Shown here in pieces: positions 18,607-25,968 of a stretch of 64,000 bases of DNA. Both the position numbers and the translations under genes were made by a program. Each line of letters begins with the position of its first letter. Position 1 is the first letter of the stretch. The notes under the pieces were generated by a model. That model had not been told where the DNA came from. It saw only the letters and a program-made list of their open reading frames with translations, and did not search any database. Origin of the DNA: a virus; the IMG/VR virus record IMGVR_UViG_3300032296_002405, positions 1 through 64,000 of that record; one strand, given 5' to 3'.

Positions 18607-19499
18607 ACCCAATCCTCATCGACTACATACTGAACTGGCTCGCTCCTGCTGAGTACAAACTTGAACTCAAAGACCGACTTGAAAACCTTTGCTACTTTTC
18701 AGGCACTCCGATGTCTCCCGGACTGCATCAGTGGGTAACGGACAAGTTCGGACTGGAGATGACCAAGGTGATCGAGGACTATTCGACCTTCGCCTCACCG
18801 AAACTTTCACCAGAGCTTCTATCGGTAGTGGACCGAATCGTGCCGTCCAACTACCAAGGGTATGATGCGAACCTGGGACTGAAGCAGTTGTTCGATGTGA
18901 GTTGTTGTGATAACTTCAGGTATGCTATAATTGGAAGTTATCAAGGAACTGCATCTGATTTCACTGGATGGACGATAAATGGTGTTGATTTTGAAACTAA
19001 CTATCAATCTGAATTCGCAAGTGCAGGATGTAATACCAATACGCCATATACAAACGATTCAGCCTTAGGAACTTCTTACGAGATAATCGTATGGTATTAT
19101 GGAACAAACGACCCTGTATTCAATATACTAAATGATTTAGCTGATCCTGTTATTCTGAATTGGAAGAGTTTGTGTACTAAAACATGCTATGAAACAATAG
19201 TGCCTCAGACGGATACGGTTATACCCACCTTTGATGTAATGGGTCCTGAATTCGTTGTAGCTGTAGATCCAAGATTTACATTTACGACAACAAATCCAGA
19301 TGTTTCAATTCCTGGTAATGTAGCCGCTATTCAAGCCTATTACAGACAGTGCTGTGGAGCGGCTACGACTGTCACATCTGTAACCGACATAAACGGAGAC
19401 TATGTGGTGACTATCAGTAATGCCTATGTGGCATTTCCACCAGTATGGTCAACCAGTGGCTCAGGCCAAGTATACTTTTACGAAATAACCTGCCCTTGA
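18603..19499 (+). CDS. Chimeric adhesin-like protein
   Basis: I place the start at ATG 18603, which overlaps the previous stop (ATGA) and gives the N-terminus MNPILIDYILNW, aligning with the paralogue at 17003; an ATG at 18579 would add eight residues. Residues 1-95 match the N-terminal domain of the protein at 17003-18352 (SGTPMSP, L..WV...FGL, SPE.L). The C-terminal part matches the C-terminal domain of the protein at 16168-17001 (F.GW.I, N.DVSIPGN, DYVVTISNAY). The gene thus combines halves of its two neighbours. A tail-tip or receptor-binding role is inferred. Confidence 0.65.
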   Translation: MNPILIDYILNWLAPAEYKLELKDRLENLCYFSGTPMSPGLHQWVTDKFGLEMTKVIEDYSTFASPKLSPELLSVVDRIVPSNYQGYDANLGLKQLFDVSCCDNFRYAIIGSYQGTASDFTGWTINGVDFETNYQSEFASAGCNTNTPYTNDSALGTSYEIIVWYYGTNDPVFNILNDLADPVILNWKSLCTKTCYETIVPQTDTVIPTFDVMGPEFVVAVDPRFTFTTTNPDVSIPGNVAAIQAYYRQCCGAATTVTSVTDINGDYVVTISNAYVAFPPVWSTSGSGQVYFYEITCP

Positions 19500-19502
19500 T
19501 AT

Positions 19503-19721
19503 ATGAAAACAGCAACCGACAAGGCCGAATCCTGGAGCAAGTCCATCATCACATGGGCGCTTCTTGGCATTGCCGCATCGCAGTTTATGGACCTGCGTGA
19601 CACCGTCAAAGAGATGCACAAGCTGGTCATCAAGCATGAGAACCAACTTGACAACAACAAGGACGAAATCAACCGCCTACGAGACCGAGTCGATAAAACC
19701 CAAATATCCGAGAAACGATGA
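19503..19721 (+). CDS. Small coiled-coil protein with one membrane-prone helix
   Basis: 72 residues: an N-terminal amphipathic start, a short hydrophobic stretch (ITWALLGIAASQFM), then a charged helix with heptad-like spacing (MHKLVIKHENQLDNNKDEINRLRDRV). This build is seen in small phage lysis or membrane-anchored proteins. The stop overlaps the start of the next gene, a lipoprotein. Confidence 0.6.
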   Translation: MKTATDKAESWSKSIITWALLGIAASQFMDLRDTVKEMHKLVIKHENQLDNNKDEINRLRDRVDKTQISEKR

Positions 19722-20266
19722 GAACACTTATCCCACTACTGCTTGTCTTCGCACTAGGATGCGAGGAACCAGAGGAAGTCAAACCGGTCAAGGTTAAACA
19801 GAAACAATCCAATGAACGCAGGGGTGGCAACGGCAACGGCAACGGCAATCAGAATACCAACCCGTGCGCCAACTATCCTGTATATCCCGTTGAAACCGTA
19901 ACAGACAAGGACTTCAACATAACCGTCGATACCACCCTGTGCGGTGCGGTTATATTCAGATGGGACGCACAACCCGGATTCAATCCGGTAACGGACACCT
20001 GCTTTACCATAGCGAGATACTACTACATCAGTTTTGACAATATCGGTCATACCAACGGATGTGAAACAGGTGGGTCGGTCAGTTCTACCAACGCTTACTA
20101 TTACACATTGGGATCAGGCTGTACCGTATGGCCCGGATACACCTACGACATATATGTAAGGTACATACAGCGGGATACCTTGCGACAAAAATCCATTTGG
20201 TATAACTCCAAGCCCGTAAGGTTCACCGCTGGAACCCGTGCGCCTTGGCTAAACAACTGCAACTGA
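19718..20266 (+). CDS. Phage-encoded lipoprotein
   Basis: A 182-residue protein with a clear lipoprotein signal (LLLVFALGC; the cysteine would be lipid-modified), then a basic and Gly/Asn-rich linker (GNGNGNGNQN) and a beta-rich, cysteine-containing domain (residues about 50-182) that resembles a fibronectin-like or carbohydrate-binding fold. It should sit in the outer membrane facing either side. Possible roles are outer spanin or superinfection exclusion; neither is proved. It lies between small membrane proteins, which favours a lysis link. Confidence 0.65.
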   Translation: MRTLIPLLLVFALGCEEPEEVKPVKVKQKQSNERRGGNGNGNGNQNTNPCANYPVYPVETVTDKDFNITVDTTLCGAVIFRWDAQPGFNPVTDTCFTIARYYYISFDNIGHTNGCETGGSVSSTNAYYYTLGSGCTVWPGYTYDIYVRYIQRDTLRQKSIWYNSKPVRFTAGTRAPWLNNCN

Positions 20267-20267
20267 C

Positions 20268-20432
20268 ATGAAAAACTGGTACGAATCAAAAACCATCTGG
20301 GCCGCAGCCGGCCTCACATTACTTGGTCTGATGCACTATTGGAAGACCGGTGACATTACCAAAGCCATAGAACTTATCCTGACAGCTATGGGTCTGGTCG
20401 GTATCCGAACCGGATGGCAGAAGATTTCATGA
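20268..20432 (+). CDS. Small holin-like membrane protein
   Basis: 54 residues (MKNWYESKTIWAAAG...GWQKIS). It starts one base after the lipoprotein stop (TGA C ATG). There are two hydrophobic helices (about 10-24 and 36-48) joined by a short polar loop. The SKTIW start is common in small phage holin-like proteins. The stop overlaps the next start (ATGA). Confidence 0.6.
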   Translation: MKNWYESKTIWAAAGLTLLGLMHYWKTGDITKAIELILTAMGLVGIRTGWQKIS

Positions 20433-20974
20433 AGTTCAACAACATTCTCGCCCTTGTCGCCATCGTTGCGTTCGTGGGCATATACATAGATCTCAGGAGG
20501 ACTGGAGTGCTGTTCGGTTCCGATACCGTAATATCGCAGGACACAGTCATTGTGAACCTACCGGCGCAGACATTCCAGCTTCCTCCTGGCCAACCCATCA
20601 ACATCGTGAACAACACCGTTCCAACCGATGTGGACACGGGAGCGATACTCAAAGCCTTCTTCCGCGAAGTGACATACCTTGATTCTCTTGACAACGACAC
20701 GGTCAAGATTGTACTGAAAGAAGTAATCAGCGAAAACGCAGTGCGGTCAAGGGAGATACTGTGGAAACTGAAGATGCCACTAACTACGGTCATACATACA
20801 CATGCGGAAAAACGAGGTCAAGTATTGTTTGGAGGTATTGCTACTTTTGGCAATGGCATTGGGGTTGCTCCTTCTATAGGTTACCGGAACAAAAAAGACA
20901 ATGTCATATTCGGATCATACGATCCGTGGAACAAGACCATCCAAGGCGGTTACTACATACCACTCAAGAGGTAG
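20429..20974 (+). CDS. Membrane-anchored periplasmic protein, spanin-like
   Basis: I choose ATG 20429 because it overlaps the previous stop (ATGA); an upstream ATG at 20414 would add five residues. The protein has an N-terminal transmembrane helix (ILALVAIVAFVGIYIDL), a basic turn, then a long extracytoplasmic region with a helical part (residues about 70-115) and a glycine-rich, beta-like end. One membrane anchor plus a periplasmic domain next to a holin-like gene and a lipoprotein suggests an inner spanin, but the coiled coil is short. It ends one base before the stop of a convergent gene. Confidence 0.6.
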   Translation: MKFNNILALVAIVAFVGIYIDLRRTGVLFGSDTVISQDTVIVNLPAQTFQLPPGQPINIVNNTVPTDVDTGAILKAFFREVTYLDSLDNDTVKIVLKEVISENAVRSREILWKLKMPLTTVIHTHAEKRGQVLFGGIATFGNGIGVAPSIGYRNKKDNVIFGSYDPWNKTIQGGYYIPLKR

Positions 20975-21139
20975 TCAATCCTCAGGAGGACTGATCCAGT
21001 GCAGGAATGCAATGACTGTTCCGTAGAAGCCAATCACCAGTCCTACATACCACCATCTGCTGTAGCCAAGGATAATCATCGCCGTTGACAAAGCCAACAA
21101 CAGGGCAAAGAAAATAAGGATATAAGGTTGTTTAATCAT
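20975..21139 (-). CDS. Small two-helix membrane protein
   Basis: 54 residues on the minus strand from ATG 21139 to TGA 20975-20977. Hydrophobic segments lie at about 6-23 (YILIFFALLLALSTAMII) and 30-48 (WYVGLVIGFYGTVIAFL). It ends acidic (PPED). The start overlaps the stop of the preceding minus-strand gene (ATGA). Holin-like in shape; the function is unknown. Confidence 0.55.
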   Translation of the reverse strand: MIKQPYILIFFALLLALSTAMIILGYSRWWYVGLVIGFYGTVIAFLHWISPPED

Positions 21140-21402
21140 AGTATCGCGGTTATGAATGATTCAGACCATATGCCTGACAAACTACCAAAGGCAGCACCCA
21201 ACGAATAGGATACCCGGTCCAAGGTTGAACCGAATACAATTTTTTTCACATTGAAAGACCATATGAAACTTATCATAAATGAAGCCAACAGGACTCCTAT
21301 GTACATCCTATTGATAAGGAAACATAAGTTCAGTGATACAAAGAATACCTGAATATAACCTGTAAAAAACAGATGTAAAGAGTTCTTATTCCTCATAGTC
21401 AA
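21136..21402 (-). CDS. Membrane protein of unknown function
   Basis: 88 residues with about two to three hydrophobic stretches (LFFTGYIQVFFVSLNLCFLI, IGVLLASFMISFIW). A second possible start lies at 21396. It overlaps the end of the PAPS-reductase-like gene upstream and the start of the small membrane gene downstream, so the three form one operon. Confidence 0.55.
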   Translation of the reverse strand: MTMRNKNSLHLFFTGYIQVFFVSLNLCFLINRMYIGVLLASFMISFIWSFNVKKIVFGSTLDRVSYSLGAAFGSLSGIWSESFITAIL

Positions 21403-22240
21403 AGTTCAATTGATATGTGGTTTCATTCTTTGGATTCATATCGTTCACACCGCAAAATCCATTGCATTCCATAAGAGGTTGAACCTTTCGTTCTGGCATG
21501 TCATCAATACACTTCAAGTCTGGATACGATGGATGTTTCTTGAGGAAGACAAGCTTGTTTCCTGTCTCTACAGCATGATTGCTCTGATCCTTTAGCATTG
21601 TCACAGGCTGTCCTTTGGCATCGGTAAGTTCATGTTCAAGCAACGCCATCCTATCGAACTTGTCCGGGAATTCCCGTCTCATCTTCTGCCAGTAACCTAT
21701 CCCTCCTTGAATACATCCGGTCTTAAAGCAATTGTTGTTTTGGAACCCATACATGTACATTCTGGGTATTTCAATTCCGACATTTTTGACGTATTCGATA
21801 CAATCGGTTTTGTCCATACCCATCATGATCAGCGGAAACACAGGTTTGGTCTTGGGATGATTAAGCTTCATGGACATGGCTCGATTGAACTCCTTCTTTT
21901 CAAACTCGAAACCGAATACCTGATAATCGTATTGGTTTTCCCTCTGCCACCTTTCCCTTACAACCCTCTTCAATTCATAACTGCATATCGCACCGGTTGC
22001 CACATTAAGAGAGTTGAACTTCCTCCATACGGATTCTATTGAATCGAACTTGCCGGTCTTTATGACTTGGATGGGTTTGCCATACCACTTCTCGCAATCA
22101 GACTTGAACCTATAGGTATCATCGTCCTCATTCATGGTATCCATCATGATGAACTCACAAGCATCGCCCCATAAGTCCTGCGCTATCTTACAAGCAACTG
22201 CCGAGGTTATGCCTCCACTCCACCAACAAATAACCCTCAT
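21386..22240 (-). CDS. PAPS-reductase-like PP-loop protein
   Basis: A 284-residue protein of the adenine-nucleotide alpha-hydrolase (PP-loop) superfamily. The P-loop is WWSGGITSAV with S8-G9-G10. FGFEFEKKEFNRA follows in the centre, then cysteine pairs NNNCFKTGC near residues 170-178 and ECNGFCG near 259-264, which could bind a metal or cluster. Members are annotated as phosphoadenosine phosphosulfate reductases; phage versions are thought to act on sulfur or on nucleotide/base modification, and the true substrate is unknown. It leads a minus-strand operon with two membrane proteins. Confidence 0.75.
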   Translation of the reverse strand: MRVICWWSGGITSAVACKIAQDLWGDACEFIMMDTMNEDDDTYRFKSDCEKWYGKPIQVIKTGKFDSIESVWRKFNSLNVATGAICSYELKRVVRERWQRENQYDYQVFGFEFEKKEFNRAMSMKLNHPKTKPVFPLIMMGMDKTDCIEYVKNVGIEIPRMYMYGFQNNNCFKTGCIQGGIGYWQKMRREFPDKFDRMALLEHELTDAKGQPVTMLKDQSNHAVETGNKLVFLKKHPSYPDLKCIDDMPERKVQPLMECNGFCGVNDMNPKNETTYQLNFDYEE

Positions 22241-22306
22241 ACCGAGGTCGGCCTCCCCACCTCAGTCATTGTCTTGATTCGCTCCGATTCAACGAAGTTG
22301 AGCCAC

Positions 22307-22624
22307 TTATAAGCCCGGAAGAATAGTTTCAGTACCATTTCTAATGCGTTTAGACCACTCTTCGATGGTCTCGTTGTCTACAAATTCAATTGTGGAGAAC
22401 TCCTCGATCCGCTCGTTGTTGTCCTCAAGCCACCTGTTGACCCTTCGCATCTCATCGAGACACTTCTTCTGCCACTTCAACTTTTGACCGGGAGACTTTC
22501 CCATCAGCAGTGGATCGTTCATAGCCATCACAGCGGCGTACTGGCTCTTGCGAAGCGATTCTGCGAGTTCCTTGTAGGTTATCTCCGTGGGAGATGGCTT
22601 CTTGCTTTTTGCTATTACAAACAT
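22307..22624 (-). CDS. Hypothetical protein next to repressor
   Basis: A 105-residue charged, helical protein (LKWQKKCLDEMRRVNRWLE). It overlaps the end of the repressor gene upstream by 10 bases and is probably co-transcribed with it. No domain is recognised. Being coupled to a repressor, it could be a partner or accessory immunity factor. Confidence 0.55.
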   Translation of the reverse strand: MFVIAKSKKPSPTEITYKELAESLRKSQYAAVMAMNDPLLMGKSPGQKLKWQKKCLDEMRRVNRWLEDNNERIEEFSTIEFVDNETIEEWSKRIRNGTETILPGL

Positions 22625-22818
22625 CTTATCAGTGATATTATATGTCTTGGCGATTTGTTAAGTATCTGTGCCAATTGCAACATCTGGTCTATCCGCATCC
22701 TTTTTGGATTGGTAAGCAACCTGTACAATTGCATCCTTGTAATACCCATCTTCAGGGCAATCTCGTCTCTGGTCCGACCGCTTCGGGTCACCAGGTTATT
22801 CAATACGCTTGTTCTCAT
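22615..22818 (-). CDS. Cro/CI-like helix-turn-helix regulator
   Basis: 67 residues forming almost only a DNA-binding domain of the XRE/Cro-CI type: RDEIALKMGITRMQLYRLLTNPKRM is the helix-turn-helix with its recognition helix, followed by MLQLAQILNKSPRHII. There is no room for a large oligomerisation domain. It is divergent from the early plus-strand genes across a 129-base gap full of repeated GTTACA elements, so it should repress one or both promoters there. Confidence 0.75.
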   Translation of the reverse strand: MRTSVLNNLVTRSGRTRDEIALKMGITRMQLYRLLTNPKRMRIDQMLQLAQILNKSPRHIISLIRCL

Positions 22819-22825
22819 AGTGGGG

Positions 22826-22858
22826 CAAATATATACAAAACAATCAAATGTGTAACAA
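22826..22858 (-). promoter_or_regulatory. Leftward promoter of the repressor operon
   Basis: On the minus strand the -7 box TATATTTG (22826-22833) lies 7 bases before the ATG at 22818. A TTG (22856-22858) stands 22 bases upstream and overlaps one GTTACA-type repeat (22851-22860). The geometry predicts a near-leaderless transcript. Confidence 0.65.
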
Positions 22859-22938
22859 ATTATGTGATATAAAAATAATCAACCTATAAATCAATATGTT
22901 ACATTTTACCTTGCTGAAACATAACTTTATTTGTTACA
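22851..22938. repeat. Three operator-like repeats (ATTTGTTACA)
   Basis: ATTTGTTACA occurs at 22929-22938, in inverted orientation (TGTAACAAAT) at 22851-22860, and as ATATGTTACA at 22894-22903. The outer copies overlap the -33 region of the leftward promoter and the -7 box of the rightward promoter; the middle copy lies between them. This is the usual layout for operators of a Cro/CI-type switch. Binding by the adjacent repressor is inferred. Confidence 0.6.
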
Positions 22939-22942
22939 TTTG
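22911..22942 (+). promoter_or_regulatory. Rightward early promoter
   Basis: TTG (22911-22913), a 21-base spacer and TACATTTG (22935-22942) fit the Bacteroidota -33/-7 consensus. The start codon at 22948 follows after 5 bases, so the mRNA is predicted to be leaderless. The -7 box overlaps an operator-like repeat. Confidence 0.75.
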
Positions 22943-22947
22943 CCGAC

Positions 22948-23148
22948 ATGAGTATTGAAGACTACAACCGCAAGATCATGCAAGGTCGCATGGTCAAGGT
23001 GGAACGGAACGAAACGATCCGTGGAAGCATCAACCATATGTTGATAGCATCGTTGAAAGAGTATTGGGCGGAAAACGGATACCCTAGCGAAGAGGACTAC
23101 ATCAGACACACCAAACACATAAGGAAACATGAGAAAGCAAACTGCTAA
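22948..23148 (+). CDS. First early gene, hypothetical
   Basis: 66 residues, charged and helical (MSIEDYNRKIMQGRM..., ending KHIRKHEKANC). It is the first gene of the rightward early operon, in the place where phages often keep a Cro-type or anti-repressor protein, but no helix-turn-helix is evident. Confidence 0.6.
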   Translation: MSIEDYNRKIMQGRMVKVERNETIRGSINHMLIASLKEYWAENGYPSEEDYIRHTKHIRKHEKANC

Positions 23149-23353
23149 CATATTCGTACACGACCCTGACAAAAACTTCACCGTAGACATGCAGGCCGAG
23201 TTCATCATCCATGACGATGACCAAGTCAACCACCACGAAGCCGAACTGGTTTCCTATACCATCACCAACATGAAGGAACTCCGTGACGAAGACCTTTCGT
23301 TCATGGATATTGAATATGTATCAAACAATTATCAATTAGACAATGGAGAATAA
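23129..23353 (+). CDS. Hypothetical early protein
   Basis: 74 residues, strongly acidic (FIIHDDDQVNHHEAELV). It overlaps both neighbours (20 and 11 bases), so it is translated from a polycistronic early mRNA. No family is recognised. Confidence 0.55.
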   Translation: MRKQTANIFVHDPDKNFTVDMQAEFIIHDDDQVNHHEAELVSYTITNMKELRDEDLSFMDIEYVSNNYQLDNGE

Positions 23354-23840
23354 ACTCACACACTGGAGGGTCTACAAGAACCCGAACTACCTAGGGGCAT
23401 ATGTGCTACAACCGGGAGAAGAACTGATACTAACCATCAAATCCGCCGGAATGGAAACAATCGTGAACGCGGAAGGCAAGAAAGAAGATGAACTGGTCAT
23501 CCACTTCAAAGAGGATTACAAGCCGATGATCGTCAACTCGACCAACGCAAAGACCATCAGCAAACTGCTCAAGACACCATATGTGGAGCAATGGAACGGA
23601 CACAAAATCCAAATCTACGCCCGTCGCATCCGTGCTTTCGGTGAAGAAGTCGATGCACTACGCATCCGGGACTTCCTACCCAAGGTAGAACAGATAGACC
23701 CGGCAAAAGCCATTGCATCCATCATGGCGTGTGCCTCGTTGGATGAACTAAAGAAAACATATTCTAGCCTGACCAAGGAAGAACAAGGACACCCCGATGT
23801 GGTAAAGGCAAAGGACAAAAGGAAAGGAGAGGTAAAGTAA
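23343..23840 (+). CDS. Conserved phage protein paired with YqaJ nuclease
   Basis: 165 residues beginning with the pattern HWRVYKNPNYLGAYVLQPGE, followed by a beta-rich core with KEDELVIHF, PMIVNSTNAKTISKLL and DALRIRDFLP. From memory this family stands beside YqaJ/RecT-type recombination genes in Bacteroidota phages; I do not know an assigned activity. It could be a DNA-binding partner of the nuclease, which stands two genes downstream. The last third is helical and lysine-rich. Confidence 0.6.
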   Translation: MENKLTHWRVYKNPNYLGAYVLQPGEELILTIKSAGMETIVNAEGKKEDELVIHFKEDYKPMIVNSTNAKTISKLLKTPYVEQWNGHKIQIYARRIRAFGEEVDALRIRDFLPKVEQIDPAKAIASIMACASLDELKKTYSSLTKEEQGHPDVVKAKDKRKGEVK

Positions 23841-24064
23841 TGGCATTCGTATCATCACAATACTCCATCATCATCGAAGAGAAAATCTGCGAAGGAGATG
23901 CCGTATACATCATCGACCTTGACAAAATCGGCATCGTTGACGACCTGATATACCTTGAAGGTGGCATCGTAATGGTTGCCATCGAACTCGAAGACACATT
24001 CATATTGACACCGATAGACGACGAAAACCTGATAAACCTTGACTATGATCATACACGAAGTTGA
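23840..24064 (+). CDS. Hypothetical early protein
   Basis: 74 residues, acidic and beta-rich (IIDLDKIGIVDDLIYLEGG), lying between the paired conserved protein and the YqaJ nuclease and overlapping the latter. No motif is recognised. Confidence 0.5.
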   Translation: MAFVSSQYSIIIEEKICEGDAVYIIDLDKIGIVDDLIYLEGGIVMVAIELEDTFILTPIDDENLINLDYDHTRS

Positions 24065-24650
24065 GCAAGGCTCATACGAATGGCATCAGCTACGGCTGGG
24101 CAAGATAACATCCACACGACTGAAAAAAGTCCTTGCCAAAGACAACCTCTCCTTGGTTGACGAAATCATCGCGGAATCGGAAACGGGATTCGCCGACGAA
24201 GATGGTTTTGTCTCCGAGGAGATGCAACGAGGCATAGACCTTGAACCCGTAGCCATCAAAGAATACGAATCCCTTACCGGTACTACCGTGACCCGCTACG
24301 GCTTTCTCCAGTCAGACCGCCTACCCATCCTGTGCCAATCACCCGACGGCTATGTCGGAACGACAGGAGCAGTCGAGGTGAAATGCCCCAAGACCAAGAC
24401 GCATATCAAATACATCCGTCAAGGCAAAATACCAAACGACTACAAGGAACAGATATGGTGCTACTTCATGGTCAACCCTGCGTTGCAATGGCTTGACTTC
24501 ATCAGTTACGATCCACGGCTTGCGAAGAAACCGATATGGATTCTACGCATAAACCGCGGAGATATTGCCGAGGAACTCGATACGGCTTGGGCGGAACTGG
24601 AAAAGTTCAACGAGAAACTATTGAGTTACCAGGAGGAGTTGTTCTTCTGA
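24045..24650 (+). CDS. YqaJ-type viral recombinase/exonuclease
   Basis: About 201 residues from ATG 24045 (a TTG six bases earlier is possible but less likely, since family members start close to the motif MIIHEVEQGSYEW). It is a PD-(D/E)XK nuclease of the YqaJ / lambda-exonuclease family: the N-terminal W.QLRLGKITS motif, E67 in LEP, D101 in SPDG, and E111-x-K113 in EVKCPK form the expected active site. It should digest one strand of DNA ends to give 3' overhangs for single-strand annealing in phage recombination and replication. It closes an operon of overlapping genes and is followed by a tRNA-like element. Confidence 0.85.
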   Translation: MIIHEVEQGSYEWHQLRLGKITSTRLKKVLAKDNLSLVDEIIAESETGFADEDGFVSEEMQRGIDLEPVAIKEYESLTGTTVTRYGFLQSDRLPILCQSPDGYVGTTGAVEVKCPKTKTHIKYIRQGKIPNDYKEQIWCYFMVNPALQWLDFISYDPRLAKKPIWILRINRGDIAEELDTAWAELEKFNEKLLSYQEELFF

Positions 24651-24655
24651 TAGGA

Positions 24656-24745
24656 TGTCGGTTGGCGTAAACGAAAATGAATATCGTCTGAGGGTAACGC
24701 CCCTATTAACTTAGGGAGATGCGGGTTCGACTCCCGCACCGACAA
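24656..24745 (+). tRNA. tRNA-like element, non-canonical
   Basis: A perfect 7-bp acceptor stem (TGTCGGT 24656-24662 with ACCGACA 24738-24744) and a perfect T arm (GCGGG-TTCGACT-CCCGC 24721-24737) are joined by 58 bases in which a normal D arm cannot be drawn. Instead GGCGT (24664-24668) pairs with ACGCC (24697-24701), and CCTA/TAGG (24702-24705 with 24712-24715) forms a short arm with a 6-base loop where the anticodon should be. The anticodon cannot be assigned, and CCA is not encoded. It could be a degenerate or highly divergent tRNA, or a tRNA mimic. Confidence 0.5.
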
Positions 24746-24751
24746 CTAATC

Positions 24752-24782
24752 ATGCGGAGAATAATCATCGTATTCTACGCAT
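24752..24782 (+). other. Strong hairpin after the tRNA-like element
   Basis: ATGCGGAGAATA (24752-24763) and TATTCTACGCAT (24771-24782) form a 12-position stem with one mismatch and a 7-base loop. No T-run follows, so it is not a typical intrinsic terminator. It may define the 3' end of the tRNA-like transcript or serve as a processing site. The rest of the gap up to 24874 holds no gene, only a short ACCCA/TGGGT hairpin near 24846. Confidence 0.5.
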
Positions 24783-24874
24783 AACTACGATATTGGCGCT
24801 ACGCACCCTTTGGGGTATAATGAATGATAAATCAGCACTAACAGTACCCAAATGGGTGTAAAACCAATGCCCCT

Positions 24875-25075
24875 ATGACACCGCACCAAACAGCACAAAA
24901 ACTGTTCGACACACATACCGAGGCTTCCAAAAACGCCATCATCGGAACATACCTTGCACTCAAGGAAGTCAAGGACAAAATGGATTCCCTAATGGAAGAA
25001 AACAAACTAGAACAAATCGGATACTGGTACAAAGTACAATCGTTAATCAAAACCATATACAATGGAGACAATTGA
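24875..25075 (+). CDS. Hypothetical helical protein
   Basis: 66 residues, almost fully helical and charged (LKEVKDKMDSLMEENKLEQI). It overlaps the GIY-YIG gene by 14 bases. No function is recognised. Confidence 0.5.
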   Translation: MTPHQTAQKLFDTHTEASKNAIIGTYLALKEVKDKMDSLMEENKLEQIGYWYKVQSLIKTIYNGDN

Positions 25076-25712
25076 ATTCAAATACAAAAAACTTCGTGTC
25101 GCTCAAGACTTGAATAAAAGAACAATCGGTCAAATAGGTATGAGACTGCTTCGTAAAGGTGAAGATGGAACATTCATCATGCCCTCAGAAATTGAGATTG
25201 CCGCATACATAAATGATTTAGCTGAAAAAAGACTGATAAAGCACTATATCCTACAAGGAGAATACGAAAACATATACCTGTTTGACAACGATGAATTAAT
25301 TGCTGAGTTGGACATACAAGAGGTTGAAGCTAAAAAAACAACCGAGTTTGTGAAAATCCAGTGTTATGATAAGAAAGTAAGTCACTCCGACAATGTACCA
25401 ATTGAAATAAGCAAAATCGAAGAACTGTACCGTATACCTAAAACCTTGTTCCATTCCGGAACATGTATTTACTTCTTGTGCCGGGAGGGGAAAGTTGTAT
25501 ATGTCGGACAAGCCGAAAATGTACACTCCCGTTTAATAGAACATCATAAGACAAAAAACTTTGATGATGTTTTTTACATTCGTGTGTCAGCGAACAAAAT
25601 GAACAAGATTGAAAGCGCATTGATTGCCCACTTGCTTCCAGAGTACAACCAAACATGTCTATCGATGGATAATCAAAAACGGTCATTGGCAGAAGGTATA
25701 CTGAACATTTAA
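25062..25712 (+). CDS. GIY-YIG nuclease with N-terminal extension
   Basis: A 216-residue protein. Residues 1-130 are a helical/winged region (IGQIGMRLLRKG, MPSEIEIAAYINDLAEK) that may bind DNA. Residues 133-200 are a GIY-YIG endonuclease: CIYFL (135-139), YVGQ (147-150), arginine in SRL (157), glutamate in KIESA (184) and asparagine in EYN (196), the expected catalytic set. It could be a homing or repair-type nuclease, or act on host DNA. The gene is AT-richer than the YqaJ operon, consistent with a mobile origin. Confidence 0.8.
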   Translation: METIEFKYKKLRVAQDLNKRTIGQIGMRLLRKGEDGTFIMPSEIEIAAYINDLAEKRLIKHYILQGEYENIYLFDNDELIAELDIQEVEAKKTTEFVKIQCYDKKVSHSDNVPIEISKIEELYRIPKTLFHSGTCIYFLCREGKVVYVGQAENVHSRLIEHHKTKNFDDVFYIRVSANKMNKIESALIAHLLPEYNQTCLSMDNQKRSLAEGILNI

Positions 25713-25728
25713 TAACTTGATATATACA

Positions 25729-25968
25729 ATGAAAACAACAACTCTAATCGCAATCGCCCTATTGGGTCTGGCATCGTGCCGTAAATGTGAAACCTGTACC
25801 ACCAAGGTTACAACAGAGGCTCCCGGTACAATCTATGACAACACCGCCACATCAACGGCAGAAGTATGCGGATCGGATGAAATCAGAGCAGCCGAAGGAA
25901 CCGTCACATCAACCGCCACATCAGGATCGGTAACAGTTACAACAACATCGGTTACAACCTGCCAATGA
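25729..25968 (+). CDS. Small phage lipoprotein
   Basis: 79 residues from ATG 25729 (a TTG at 25717 is less likely). The lipobox is LLGLASC; the mature part starts CRKCETCTTKVTT and is nearly all Thr/Ser/Val/Ala with one more Cys pair. Similar small Thr-rich lipoproteins occur in Bacteroidota. Being expressed early and placed in the cell envelope, it could block superinfection; that is a guess. Confidence 0.65.
   Translation: MKTTTLIAIALLGLASCRKCETCTTKVTTEAPGTIYDNTATSTAEVCGSDEIRAAEGTVTSTATSGSVTVTTTSVTTCQ

Noticed and set aside
24752-24782. Intrinsic terminator after the tRNA-like element
   Set aside because: The hairpin is strong but no T-run follows, so it is listed only as a hairpin.
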